Shown: positions 43,734-55,829 of the stretch, in pieces | Layout of the letters: every line of letters starts with the position of its first letter | Numbering within the stretch: the stretch's first letter is position 1 | From: Lasiodiplodia sp. COLG20 | Lineage: Eukaryota; Ascomycota; Dothideomycetes; Botryosphaeriales; Botryosphaeriaceae | Length of the DNA: 64,000 nucleotides | Direction: 5' to 3' | Assembly (NCBI GenBank): GCA_009801085.1 | Contig: VNWV01000001.1 | Span: forward strand, 5,952,001-6,016,000 | The notes under the pieces: model-generated | Database searches by the model: none | Seen by the model: the letters and a program-made list of their open reading frames with translations, nothing else | Told to the model about the DNA's origin: nothing | Position numbers and translations under genes: made by a program

Positions 43734-46700
43734 CTACCAATCCAGCCCCTCACTATGATCCTCTTTCTCCTGCTCCTTCTCTAACGCCCTTAGCACCCTT
43801 TCCAAGCCACCCCTCGCATTCTTCACCTCCGCTCTGATCTTCACCCTCGAGTAAAAGACCGGACAATCGCTGCTATCACAGCGCACCTCGTCGCCGAAAG
43901 AGGCGCCCTCGCAGCTCCGGCACACGTTGTCAACGTCACGCGCACGACGCTCAGCACGCTGCTGCCGGGTGCGGAGCTCCAGCAACGCGGCGTCAGGGCG
44001 TGAGAGGCAGGTATCGCAGAGGGGTAGCTTTTGCTGCTGCTGCTGCTGCTGCTGCTGTTGTTGTTGTTGTTGCTCTCGCGATGACGACTGGTGGTCTAGC
44101 TTCGCGCGGCAGATGAGGCAGGAGCTGGAGCGCATGTAGTTTTCCAGCGTCTTCTTGACGCCGCCGAGCCCACCACCAGCACCGACGGCCGCGGCGTCAC
44201 CGGCGATGTTCCGCACACGCTGCACCTTGGGCATTTCGTCGTACCAGGCGCGGACGTTAGCGCCGACGAGGTTAAAGATGCGCTCGAGCGGGGGTATCAG
44301 GTTCTTCGAGATGTAGTACTCGGCGTCGAGCTCGAGCTGGTCGTCGGCGAGCAGGCGCTCGGGGTCGACGCAGCGGTCGATGAGGCGGGCGCCGGGCGCG
44401 CCGGTCACGACGACGTACGGCACGCGCTCGCCGTACTGCGGCTCTGCACGGTGATCGGCCAGCATGCGCTTGGTGGCTATCAGAGCACCTGGAGGACCCA
44501 GCCCCTTGTCAGCATACGTGCCCAGCTTGACCTCCCGCGCGAACAGGAAGTCCTGGATGCTAATCCGCCCCTCCATGATCTTTCGACACTGCGCCTGAAA
44601 GTAGCGCTTCACTTGACTGAGGTCTTGCGTGCGGAAGAGCAACTTGAGTGCCTTCTCTTCAATCTTCTGCTCCGCTGGCGTCCCATCCCGGCGCACTGTC
44701 TCGATGCCCTTGGCATCGAACTCAGGCTCTTCTTGCTGCCGCGACTCATACTTGAAGCCGACGTAGCGCTTCTTTGCCAGAAGTACGCAAGGGTGGTAGA
44801 CCTTTTCGAACTTGAGCTTGACGGGACGCGGGTTACGCTCCGTGACGGCGGCTGCGATCTTCTCGCCAATATCGAAAGCCTCGGCGCGCGTGCGGCCAGG
44901 CAGATTCACGAAGAGGGAGTCGGTGTCACCATACACGACTTCAGCACCCCACTCATCGACGCTGTGGATGAAGGCAATGGCTTTTTCGAGCGTCTCACGG
45001 CCCGTCTGGACGATGCTGTCGGCAATCTCGGAGCACGGCATGCGCCCGCTGAACGAAGCCGATGTGTAGCCATACGTGACGTTGGCAATGAGTTTGAGCG
45101 CCAGCTGTCGGTTGTTCAGCAGCTGCTGAAGCGTCTTGTCATCTTTGTCCACCTTCATCCCGCTTTTGACCATAACGCGTGTTTCGAGTATCTCGCCCAG
45201 CATCTTCGCCAACAGCGACTTTCGCATCTCCGGCCGCACGTACATCATGCCATTGGGCGCAACATTGACATAATCCTTGACTAGCTCGAGTAGACGCGGC
45301 TCGCGCTTAAAGTCGGTGAATCCCATCTTGTTCTGACCGCGCCAGCCGACAATCCGGCCGAGCAACGTCGAGTAGCAGTAGTTGTACGCGATCATCACCG
45401 ATGGGTAGAGGGACTGAAAATCCAAGACCAGCACAGGGCTGTTGTAGAATGCACTTTGAGGCTCCATGACCAGAGGCAGACACTCGAGTGCGTTTTGCTG
45501 GCCAACTTGCCTGCGCGATGGAGACGGCAAAAGGAAGTTCTCCGGCTTCGCTATTCGGAACATCAGAGACTCGACTTTGAATTGCGATCCTCGGGATATG
45601 ACGGAAAAGAAATCAACCCCGAGCAGACGTGCCTGTTCGCTCGTCCGTGGTATGATTTCATTGGCTTCCAAAATGTCGAGGTTCAACTGCACTCTCGACA
45701 AGAAATAGTCAAGTACCTTGGCCAAATCGCGAGGTTTGCCGCTTTGGTACCACTTGGTGATATCCTCGTGTGTGAAATGCGGGATCCTCTTGTGGAGAAG
45801 GTGGAAGGCGACATTCTCCATGGTATACTGAAGCAGGTTCAATTCCCCTCGCATGGCGCGCCAGATGTTGAGCATGTGCCTGCCAGTGACTCGTATCGTG
45901 GACGTATGATTGAATCCCCATCGATCAGCCTCCTTTCCGAAGCGACCATGAGATTGGGATTTCATGCGTGAGAACTCGTCGCAGAGATTGTACTCGTACT
46001 TCAATCTCGCACGCTCGATAAGATAACCCCAAGAGCTGTTGTGTACCTCGTAGCCTGTTAAGATGTCCGGGTCGAATTGTCGCACGATGTCGACCATTTT
46101 AGTGAGGAGGTCAAGCTCGTCTTCCTCGTACTGCACCTCCAAGTCAAGGTGTTTGGCTATTTTTCTTGCGACTCCATCCTTGCTTGATAATGCTAAAACA
46201 CCAAGATGCAACCCCTCGTCATCAGTTTGAATGCACCAGAAAATGCATGCAATTTCGTCTTCCGCGGGATCTGGAAGCAAGGTTCCACGGGAATTGGCGT
46301 GTACTTCGAGGCTCATGATACTCATGTACTGCGTCTCGTACTTTACACTCGTTGATTTGTGTTTTTGCGAGTACTTGAAGCCGTGTTTATTCTTCTGAGT
46401 TGGTCCTTCAATTTGTGAAACTTGTGCTTTGGTCCGCATTCTTTTTTGTTCCTCTGCAACTAGGTCCACATCCATTTCGCCAGTGTCAGGGGTAACCTCT
46501 GTGTTCTTCTCTTTGTCTAGCCATCGTTCAACCTCAGCATAAGTTGGGGGCCCAGTAGCAAACTCCCAGTTCAAGAGAGAACATTTCATGCTTCGTTGCC
46601 GATGCTTGGCCTTCTCTTTAGCTTTATCTATAACGATCCCAGCCTTCTCCCCAAAGTTTGCAGGTGAACTGCCCGTAGGGTCGAAAGGTGGCAGAAACGG

Positions 46701-48994
46701 AACAGTGTTGCTTTCAAGCCTGAACTCACGCCCGGCATATTCGCGAGGCCGATCTGGCACGTCACGTTCGTCGCTGTAGTAGGCATCTCGGTAGATAACG
46801 GGTGGTAAGCCATATTCGAGCATCGTAGTCGATATTGCCTCCGCGGTAGGAGGAGGCTGAGCAAAACAGAGGACCACAGGACCATAAAAGACAAAAGGTC
46901 CAGCTCGAAGTTGTTCAGCCATTTGTATTCCTTGTGATGAAATCATTGGATGGCTTATTGCACCAGTGGTACTGGATTTTTCGTTGCTCAATGGTGTGTA
47001 TAGTGGATGCTTTGCCTTGGTCTGCCAGGATGGTTTGGAAGGAGTACGAGACGTCTTCTGAGAATTGGACCACCCATCACTTTGGCTCAAGCGTAGAGCT
47101 GTCTCGGGAGCATGGGGATTCTTGACGACAGGGAACGAGAGCGTGCTTGGTCCGTGCGATCCTTGAGCCTTGATGCTACCCTGGGATGATTGACTCGCGG
47201 GCATATTCTGACTGGCGTTTTTCGGAGGACTGTCACTTGATATTGCTGTGCCGCGGACAGTGTCATCGAAAGCAACGCGTCTTGATGGAAATACCAGTCT
47301 ACTTCGTGGTGGGTTCATCGGAGAGCTATCCGGTTGTGCCTCACTATTTTTTCGGCGGGAGCCTTCCTCAGAGCCATGTAACTTCCGGCGTTTTACAGGA
47401 CTCCCTGCTATTGACACCTCGCCAAGATTTTGGTCAGGTTGATCAGGAGAGCTTTCAAAGGAATCGATGTGGAAACTTCCGTATTCATCTTGCGAATTGA
47501 ATAGGCTCTGCTCTTCATCGTCCAACACTGGCTCTACAAAGTCGTCCGGACCTTGAAAATGCTTCCCGTAGCGAATTTTCCTAGGACGAGCTTCGTCCTG
47601 ATTTGCGTCCTGCCCATCATACGGTTCTTCACCCACGGTATCTGTGTCGTTTAGTTGTGCTGCCGCTTGAGATAGGGCGGCCTCCTTGGCGTGTTCTTCA
47701 TCTGAGTCGTACGCGCTGTCACCGTCGCTAAATTGGGTAGCGCTCTCTTCGTTCACAAGCGGCGGGGGTGCGCCATCGGCTCGGCAGTGGAAAGCGGGTT
47801 TTTGGGTTGCATGGAAAATTTCCAATTGTGCTGGGAAGAGATCTTCGACACTCTCGAGGACAGTCTTGATCTCCGAGTCTCGAGGATGTGGCTTGATAAA
47901 ATGATCAAAACCAATATCACTACAACTTTCAAGTCCTCTCTCCTCGTCTACAAGCTTCGACATAATCTCACGGTATTCCTCTTCATGAATCCAACCGCCG
48001 TCTCTGGTGTCTCGTGGATCTGCCGACATTGATACTAGAACTTCGGGGGGGAATGGGCTGCTGCCAGGATCCGTGAGACCCATCCTACGTTTCCGCCTAA
48101 TCGTCTCATCCCTCCACAAACCGGCCATGGAGTGCACATACTTTTCGTCGGGCGCGAGATGGTTGAATCGTTCCTTGAAGTCCTGGTGGATAGGCCTCGA
48201 ATGAATTTCTTTTCGGTTCAGGATATCCTGCACGCAGACATCCACTTCGATTGGGCAGTGGCTCTGACGCGGTAGCTCGTTTGCGTCCGATATCCAACCG
48301 GGCAATATGGATTGATCGTGCCATTTGTGTGCCGGGTTTCTCATTTCCAGAGACTCTGGCACCGGGTCGCGGAATTTCACTTTGGCGCAGTCGATGTACG
48401 CGCATCCGTACAGGTTGTAGTCGCACATCCACTGCAGTAGGTATTGCAGGTGGCTCTCGTAGGGCTGCATAACCTTTGCAAGGATAGTACCTTGCTGCAA
48501 CAAGTCGGCCAGTCGGGTCATGTTCAGGGGATTGAGGATATACACCTTCAGGAAGTATTTGTAGCCAACGTGGTATCCAAAGAAAGGGACACCCTTAACC
48601 AGACTTATATGGCCGACGAAATGGAGTCTGCTATTGTACGCATTTCGGCGGTAGCTGATAGCAAGCGCGTGGTCGATGGAGATACGCAGCCTTTGAATAT
48701 AGGAGTCGACTGCACAGGTAAGTGTGTGGCTGATTTGCGAAGTGAAATGTTCTTACCTGCATCCTGTTCCAAGCTCCCATCATACTCTAGGTAAAGGTAT
48801 GGCAATGCGCCATGGATATGGGCGCACACTTTTTGGCCAGTCTCGGTGGCGCCAAAAGCGCGAATGACGGGCACTTGGTATCCATTATGTTGCTGGGACG
48901 GCAGGCCCAATTCGCGGTGCAGCTTCGGGTCAAATTCTGTAGGAGTAGCCTGATAGTGGTCGACACAATTCAGGCGGAAGCGGAAGACGTCCAT
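43734..48994 (-). CDS. REV3: DNA polymerase zeta catalytic subunit Rev3
   Basis: Family B translesion polymerase that extends from mismatched or damaged primer ends with Rev7. Two exons (48994-48757 and 48709-43734) give 1737 residues. N-terminal FRFRLNCVDHYQATP and YLYLEYDGSLEQDA match Rev3. The middle is long and disordered. Polymerase motifs are intact: FQSLYPSVMIAYNYCYSTLL, LIANVTYGYTSASFSGRMPC and VVYGDTDSLFV, with the helper KKRYVGFKYES. The exonuclease site looks dead: SLEVH replaces the usual DxE, and the second aspartate motif is lost (NSSWGYLIERA), as known for Pol zeta. The C-terminus has a zinc module CLICRAK...LCDTC with 14 glutamines between the cysteine pairs, then the Fe-S module CRSCEG...CDSSDC. 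The start is the first ATG after a non-ATG open stretch. Confidence 0.95.
44031..44072 (-). repeat. CAG/CAA microsatellite coding polyglutamine
   Basis: Fourteen codons inside REV3 (residues about 1626-1639): five CAA, eight CAG, one CAA. It falls between the two cysteine pairs of the C-terminal zinc module. Confidence 0.95.
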
Positions 48995-49302
48995 CAAGGC
49001 CGGCGCCAAATAAATGTTGAAGTGGAGAAAAGGTCGCAGAGAGGCTGGAGCATGATGCGCATGGAGTTCACAGTTAGGCGGTCCAGAAAACGCGCAGAGC
49101 AGTGGTGAAAACGCGTCGAATGTTTGTGTTGGCTGGAAGGAGCGAAGGCTGGGAGCGGGTTGACGTGCCTTTGACGCGCCTGCCTGCGCGAGTCAGGCAG
49201 CAAGAAACCGCGGCCTCCGCCGTCGCATTGCACCCGTTCACGACTTTCAACCTCCGCCCTCCGCACCTTCACCACCGCTCCGCCGCCCGCTGCTCGCCCA
49301 CT
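48995..49302. promoter_or_regulatory. divergent promoter REV3/SLU7
   Basis: 308 bp between the two ATG codons. Both genes are core functions. No TATA-like sequence stands out. The SLU7 frame is open through this stretch back to 49102, but family alignment starts at 49303. Confidence 0.55.
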
Positions 49303-50751
49303 ATGCCGCCCGGACAACCCCGCAAGCCGGCCGAGGCCGCCAACAAGGAGCGCAACGAATACATCCCTAGCTTCATCGCCAAGAAGCCCTTCTACATCGC
49401 CGATGACACCGAAGATTCCTCCGCCACCAACGCCAACGATTACCTCGAGCATCAGCGTCTCCACAAGTCTGCTCTCGACACCAGTCAGTCGAAATGGTAC
49501 GATCGTGGCAAGAAGGCCGGCCCCGCCGCGACCAAGTTCCGCAAAGGCGCCTGCGAAAACTGTGGCGCCATGACCCACAAGGCGAAGGACTGCTTAAGCC
49601 GCCCGCGCAAAGCCGGCGCAAGGTGGACCGGCAAGAACATCGAAGCTGATGAGGTCGTACAAGATGTCAAGCTGGGCTGGGACGCCAAGCGTGACCGCTG
49701 GAACGGCTACGATCCGTCCGAGTACAATGCCGTCATTGAGGAATATAATGAGCTTGAGGAGATGAGGCGGAAGATGAAGGGCGATGACAAGAAGGAGGGA
49801 GACGACGAGGAAGATGCAGAGGAGGAAGGTGCCAAATACGAGGCCGAAGCAGACATGGGCCGGAAACAGCCAACATCCACCCGGAACCTGCGCATTCGTG
49901 AAGATACGGCCAAGTACCTGCTCAACCTCGATCTAGACTCGGCGAAGTACGATCCTAAAACTAGGTCTATGGTTGACAGTGGTGCGACGGCGGACAAGTC
50001 TGCGGCACTGGTAGCAGAGGAAGGCTTTATGAGAGCCTCGGGTGATGCAGCAGAGTTTGAGAGGGCACAGCGAGTTGCCTGGGAGTCACAACAGCGAGGC
50101 GACCGGAATCAGCTCCATCTGCAGGCCAATCCTACGTCTGGCGAGTATTTCAGGAAGAAGGAGCAGGAAGAAGCAGAGGCCAAGCGTGCAGCAAAGAAAA
50201 AGGAGTTACTAGCAAAATATGGCGGCTCAGAGCATTTGCAAGATGCTCCCATGAAGAGCGCTGCCGTCATCGAAAACGAGAAATTCGTCGAGTACGACGA
50301 GAAGGGGCGCATCAAGGGGCTACCAAAGACGAAGGCCAAATCCAAGTATCCAGAGGACGTCATGATCAACAACCATACCTCTGTCTGGGGCAGTTGGTGG
50401 TCGAACTTCCAATGGGGATACGCATGTTGTCACTCTACAGTCAAGAACAGTTACTGTACTGGCGAGGCGGGCAAGAAGGCTTTTGAGGAGGCAGAGCGTC
50501 GCAGGACTGGTGCAGACGTGGAAGAAGTCCCCAAGCAGGTCGCATGGAAGCAGGAGGAAACGCTCGAGGAGCACGTACCAAACGCTGTGGATAGGGATGA
50601 GAAGGCCAAGGAGGACGCCAAGACTAAGAAGAGGCGCCTGGCAGAGATGACGGATGGAGTTACAGAAGAAGAGATGGAGGAGTACAGGCGGAAAAAGCAA
50701 TCCGCAGATGATCCCATGTCGAAGTTGCTCGGGAAAGACGAGCTACTTTGA
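49303..50751 (+). CDS. SLU7: pre-mRNA splicing factor Slu7
   Basis: Second-step spliceosome factor that helps 3' splice-site choice. A single exon encodes 482 residues. Signatures: [20 protein letters not shown] at the start, the CCHC zinc knuckle [19 protein letters not shown] near residue 87, [20 protein letters not shown], a Lys/Glu-rich coiled region, [20 protein letters not shown] with YDPKTRSM, and the late motif [20 protein letters not shown] with [17 protein letters not shown]. The upstream in-frame ATG at 49102 would add 67 residues of Pro/His-rich sequence not found in the family, so 49303 is preferred. The gene lacks introns itself. Confidence 0.95.
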   Translation: MPPGQPRKPAEAANKERNEYIPSFIAKKPFYIADDTEDSSATNANDYLEHQRLHKSALDTSQSKWYDRGKKAGPAATKFRKGACENCGAMTHKAKDCLSRPRKAGARWTGKNIEADEVVQDVKLGWDAKRDRWNGYDPSEYNAVIEEYNELEEMRRKMKGDDKKEGDDEEDAEEEGAKYEAEADMGRKQPTSTRNLRIREDTAKYLLNLDLDSAKYDPKTRSMVDSGATADKSAALVAEEGFMRASGDAAEFERAQRVAWESQQRGDRNQLHLQANPTSGEYFRKKEQEEAEAKRAAKKKELLAKYGGSEHLQDAPMKSAAVIENEKFVEYDEKGRIKGLPKTKAKSKYPEDVMINNHTSVWGSWWSNFQWGYACCHSTVKNSYCTGEAGKKAFEEAERRRTGADVEEVPKQVAWKQEETLEEHVPNAVDRDEKAKEDAKTKKRRLAEMTDGVTEEEMEEYRRKKQSADDPMSKLLGKDELL

Positions 50752-51340
50752 GTGATCAGGTCATCCCCAATTGGTAAGGAGTTTGGCGTTTTTTTGGCTG
50801 GGCCTGCATTGTTCTGGCGCATTTCCGGTTGATGGCTTGCAGGTCAGCAAAGGGTTGGCACAGAAGTCTCTACGTAGAGCTCTGAAATGTAAAGATATCC
50901 CCCGCCCACGTTGCTATCCATGTGCAATGTTACCAAACGGGGAAGATATACACATCCGCACGGACATTGAGCGCATCCTTGCTGAGCCGGAACATGGTTC
51001 CGAAGCGTTTGCTCTTTTCCGACGCATACTTTGAAGTACTACTGGCCAGGTACGCAAGCGGCGCTCAGCGGCCGAGTCATGGCAGCTCCCTGCAACAGCT
51101 TTCCCCGCATCCCACTTGCAGGGTCATGGCCCCTCCAGACGAGCCTCTCCGCATCAGCTTCCGCCAAACCCCGGACGTCATGATGCCTCCCCCGCACATG
51201 CTGCCACCGGTTCTTGAGGGCTCGACGACCTTCTTTAAATACAATGGCGACCCCTCCTCCATCCTTTGCTGTCATTTTCCGTCTTCACTCGACCATTTTC
51301 ATCTGCCGCGCAAGCAATTGTTACACATTTCACCAGCAAG
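50752..51340. other. intergenic, no gene seen
   Basis: Between SLU7 and the next plus-strand gene. The plus frame 50922-51464 overlaps the start of that gene in another frame and shows no protein character. Pyrimidine-rich sequence just before 51341 is probably its 5' leader. Confidence 0.5.
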
Positions 51341-52640
51341 ATGGCTGAGCTCGACCCCCAATCAGGCCCGCAAGAGCCTGTGGACCCCGCGCTGGCGCAG
51401 GGCGCGCAAATACCGCTTCAGTCCTTCGCCATCCCAGACTTCCCGCCCGAGGCGCAAGTGCTGAAGGCGTTGACGCTGACGTCGGACATCAAGATCGACG
51501 AGTATCCTAAGGAGCTAGAGAAGTTCTCGCCCATCCCGGCGCTGCCGCAAGGCATCCAGAGCCTGACTCTCGAGCTCTTCTCGCTGGGCTTCCCGGCAGG
51601 CTTCCTGTCGGCACTGGCCGATGCGCTCCCGCACGTGCGCAGCTTCGACGCGTACAGCCAGTTGCTGTGCGGCATCACGACGGCGGCGCAGGACGACGCC
51701 GTCGCCTTCTTCGACAAGCTGCGCGAGCTGCGCGCCATCCAGCTGCTCGACGTCTTCGCGCGCCCGGGCTTCTTCCAGGCCGTGGGCGAGAAGCTGACGG
51801 CACGGGACCCGGACCACCGCCTCATGTTCCTGCAATTCAACTACACCTTCCGCCACGAGGATGAAGATTTCCTGCACCGCATACACGCAGAGGAGCTGCC
51901 AGCGTTCGTCAACCCCAGCCTCGTCATGTGCAGCTTCAACGTTGCTGCGCCCGACAACACCGACGACCCGGAGGACCCGACCAACGTGAACGAGGAGGGC
52001 GATGCACAGCAGAAACCTGAAGGCGTCATGGCCTTCCACAAGAGCCACGCGAACCACCTCGTCTACGAACTGACGAATGAAAAGACTGCCCCGACAGCGC
52101 TCCGTGCACTAAACACGACCCTATACACCTTCACCGTCGACGATCTAGAGACGGTGCTTCAGAAGCACACCGGCCTGCTGGTGCTCAGCGTGACGCTGGA
52201 GATCGAGCCGACCGAAATGTGCAAGAACCGCCTGATGGAGGCGATCAGACATTGCCCCGAAATCGAGCGCGTGGAGATTGTGGGGAACCCGACGCTGGAA
52301 TTTTCCATGGCCGTAAGTGCATTTTCTAATTAGTGATAAAACCCAAGGTTTAGTGACTGACAGTGATGGGTGTTACTTCCAGGTCATGAATCCTCGTCGT
52401 CATGCGCTGAACCACACCTTCCCGTCGGCGGATGACATGCGCAAATTGGAAGAGAGCTGCCCCAAGCTGACAAATTTCTCGGCAACCATCCTACGGACGA
52501 CTTCGAGCGGTCATGTGGAATGGTCAAAGGAGGGCGGGTCGTGGCAGGGCGGCATCACCGCGCCAGCAGTACCCGACGACGGGACAGGCGATATGCCGCC
52601 GGCGTTGATGGCGACTTTGCAGCAACAAGCCACAGTATGA
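51341..52640 (+). CDS. conserved-looking hypothetical soluble protein
   Basis: Not recognised. Two exons (51341-52312 and 52383-52640) give 409 residues. The N-terminus is Pro/Gln-rich (AELDPQSGPQEPVDPALA). The body has regular hydrophobic spacing resembling leucine-rich or F-box-associated repeats: LPQGIQSLTLELFSLGFPAG, LADALPHVRSFDAYS, LRELRAIQLLDVFARPGFF, LLVLSVTLEIEPTEMCKNR and CPEIERVEIVGNP. There is no F-box, signal peptide or membrane span. The frame extends upstream to 51266, but 51341 follows a pyrimidine-rich leader and has good ATG context (AAGATGG). Third-position GC bias and the clean intron support a real gene. Confidence 0.72.
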
Positions 52641-52999
52641 AATACTTTTAGACAACGAGGGATCGACAGTGCTTGTATGGAAGTAGTGATTTCAGTAGGA
52701 CTTTTACGGTCGGAGAACATTTGCACAAGTTTCCTTGCATTGTACTGAATTGGAGTCTTCTGTAAGCTGTAAATGGCTAAGGGAATATTGATTGTCCATG
52801 CCTCCCTGTTATGTTGTCTCGCTTGGTGAAAGAAGGAGAAGTGACCTCGATGACGTAGCCAACATTTAAGGTGACTAACTACTCTCTCCCGGCAAAATCA
52901 CCAACTCTGACAGCATCAATCATAGGACATGAACATTGACAAGTCTGCCTGCATAAGACCATTATTTCTGATCATTGGTCAACCCGAGCTAAGCAGCCT
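52641..52999. other. intergenic, no gene seen
   Basis: 359 bp between convergent genes; both 3' ends lie here. Nothing else seen. Confidence 0.5.
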
Positions 53000-55164
53000 T
53001 CACTGTTCATCCAGATCATATCCATCATCGCTCGCGCTTCCACCTCTCCCACCCTTAACCACCCAGTTAAAACTCACAATCTCATGCCACTGCACATGAT
53101 AGCCATGCTCAACGTGAAAGAACGGCTCTCTCTCCACAACGAACTCCTTGCCCTTGCGGTACCCGATCTGTGGCACGACAAAAACGAAGGCAAACCAGTA
53201 CAACACGCCGCACCCGACAAGCGCCCAGCCGACAGTCGGGACAAGATACCAGGGGTAATCGGGAATGAGGTCCTTGACCGACGGTGTCTCAGTGATATCG
53301 GAGGGTGAGATCCAGTTGCCGATAAGCGGGTAGAGGTTCGCAATGAAAAAGACGAAGGCGCACGCTGTCGAGATATAATGGTTAAAGGGTGATTTCGCAC
53401 GCCAGCCTGCGGATTTGGGAGTGCGGCTGTGCATCGAATCCCCGCTTTTGCCATTGTTGTTGTGGCTCTTGCGATGACAGGTGACCAGGCGGAGGTAAAG
53501 CATGCCCAAACCGAGAACTGTGTTGAGAAGCGAGCCGATGCAATAAGAGTATAGGAGGGTAAGGACGTTGTATGCGTTCTCCGTGGATTGGCCCCAAGTG
53601 GCGAGGATAAGGAGGACGGAGAAAGCCCAATGTAATGTTAGCGCGCCCACAGGTGTTGCTTCTATGGATTCGGAGTCTTTGACGGGTCGGCCAAGCAGGC
53701 GGTTCGAAATGCGGCCAAATATGTTGGAGCTCTGGCCAAAGAATTTCGGCCAAGGCAAGACGCCTTCCTAAGATCATTATGAGTAAGGTATTTTGTGTAG
53801 ATGCATAAAGGGGATTACCTTGGCAATCTCCTGTTTGACGCGGGCTGCAGTGAATGTCATGACAATAATGTTACCGAGGCCGGAGATGGCCATAAAAGCA
53901 TTGAGCACTCTTGAGGCCACGCCACCATTAAATGTGTTCTGGAAGAATAGAGCAGAGACATCCGACCCTTCGAGCCGGGGATCGTTCTTATCGACAACAA
54001 TAAACTGCATGTATGAGACCACGCAATTTACGAAACCATGGTGCAATACTCACATAAGCTACATTGACTAGCATGTAGAGGACGCACATCATACCCACTG
54101 CAGTCAGAACGCCCTTCCGGAATTTTTTGCGGGGCTGGTCGATTTCACTCAGGACCTGAGGTACGTACATGAGTATAGGTTCCCGGTGTGGACGGTAGTA
54201 TACTTACATAATTCGACTGGGAGAATCCGGTGTATGCAAAAATGACTGAGAGGAACCCTTCTGCGTAGCCATATGATGAGTGAGATGTGTTGCTGAATGA
54301 GCTATCGAGGGCGTAATTCGTGGCTGCTTTGTTCGCTTTGTCGCCGAAGACTCCTCCAAGAGCACAGAAGCCAACAACGATAATAAAACAGAGAGTAGCA
54401 ACTTTGAGGATGGCGAAAATGTTGTTCAGCCAGATTCCGCCCTTTCTCCAGGTACCGTGAAAGAGGCAAGTAAAAGTAATGACGCCAAGAGCGATTCCTC
54501 GGACTGAAGCCCTGTTTGGGCTCTCGTGGCCAGCTGCTCTGAGTATGTAGTCTCCAAATGCTATAGAGTTGCCGGCCATGTTGCCAATGATGATGAAGAG
54601 AAGCCCATAGATGCATGTAATGAAGTACTTGGGCTTTTTGCTGTGGTTCGGTTAGTCTGATCACCCTTGCGAAGCATTGGGGGCGTAGATGATGGGAAAG
54701 AAATTGAGGGCGGGACTGACAAAAGATATTGGAGATATACTAGCTCCCCTCCGTTCCGTGGCACAGCCTCCTTGCGGCCGTCGATGAGGTATCGCGGTGT
54801 GGTCAGGCCGAATTCAATGAATACCATGGCGCCGGCAAAGGTTGCGAGGGCACCACAAAACCAGAACAGCAGAGACACGCCAACGCTTTGTGTGCCTTTT
54901 AGGAGAGTTGTGGGTGTCTTGAAAATACCGCTTCCTAGAGAGAGTCAGAGACTGACGTCACTAGGCTCGTTCGCAATGGAGGAGAGTACCCATCATCCTG
55001 TTGATGATGATGCATATTATTGACCAGAAGCCCAGGCGCTGTGGGCCTCTGGAAATTTTGTTCGCGATGCGCTCAGGGTCCCTCTGAGCCTCAAGGTACA
55101 GGCGATCCTCAAGGTCCAGTTCAATGGATTGCGCCTCGGCATGGGTTTCTTCGTCTACGGCCAT
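53000..55164 (-). CDS. Mup1-like methionine/amino acid permease (APC superfamily)
   Basis: Plasma-membrane amino acid carrier. Six exons (55164-54990, 54934-54721, 54640-54208, 54155-54054, 54004-53819, 53767-53000) close to 625 residues. The first helix has the L-type/Mup1 wording LGFWSIICIIINRMMGSGIF, with the helix break at GSGIF. Then come FGLTTPRYLIDG, GGELVYLQYLFKKPKYFITC, SFSNTSHSSYGYAEGFLSVI and FAYTGFSQSNYVLSEIDQPR with KKFRKGVL, the permease motif typical of high-affinity methionine permeases. Twelve or so spans are visible. A long soluble C-terminal tail ends acidic (DDGYDLDEQ), a likely place for ubiquitin-dependent sorting. Other neutral amino acids are possible substrates. Confidence 0.88.
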
Positions 55165-55829
55165 GATGAGGGATTAAAGTCGGGCAGCGTGGGGTGCCAA
55201 TCTCAATAGCACGAGGCTACTGGAATATCTTAATTGATTTCGCATTCCGACGAGGCTGAGCAGCAAGTCTGCCTAGCCAGGGCGGCAGGCAACATAGCTG
55301 CTCACTAATGCAGCATGAGTCGAAAGGATCTGCGTCCGACAGCTCACTCGCAGCGCTGAGACAAGCTGGGGGCGCTTAATCCGGTCACACGGGACTGCTG
55401 TTGTGCAGCCACACGGCGGAGCACGGTCTTGGATGGGGGCAAAAAGCCGACGAGGCGTCGAAGGGTGGGGGCGGCCTCGAGGAATGGCGTACCTCGTTTG
55501 GAGCCGGGGCGCCAGAACAGGGGATGACTATGCCTATGCAGACGATGTGATAGGCCGAGCGCGCTAGCATCCACTGTTTTGCGGCGTTGGGCAAAGAAAA
55601 CAGATGCACGCTAGCCATCGGCTGCAGGAGGATGCTGTACAATACAATACCAGCCTTTGCCAAACAGGGCCACCGGCGAAGGGCAGCCAAGCGGCTTATC
55701 AGCGCGGGCAGTGCAGCACCGTCTATGTGCGGCTGATGAGCGACGCGGGTGCCTTCGCATTCTGGCTGGCTGCGGACCGGCGGTTATCACCAGCGATCAA
55801 CCTCTGATGTGCACTCAGTTGTGCTCACA
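55165..55829. other. intergenic, no gene seen
   Basis: 665 bp between the divergent permease and the 717-residue protein gene. Frames at 55604-55973 overlap each other in different phases and are not called. Holds both promoters. Confidence 0.5.

Noticed and set aside
44451..45284. 277-residue plus-strand open frame
   Set aside because: Antisense to the polymerase domain of REV3; no protein features.
49102..49302. 67-residue N-terminal extension of Slu7
   Set aside because: Low-complexity Pro/His/Arg sequence not seen in Slu7 proteins; the family start MPPGQP lies at 49303.
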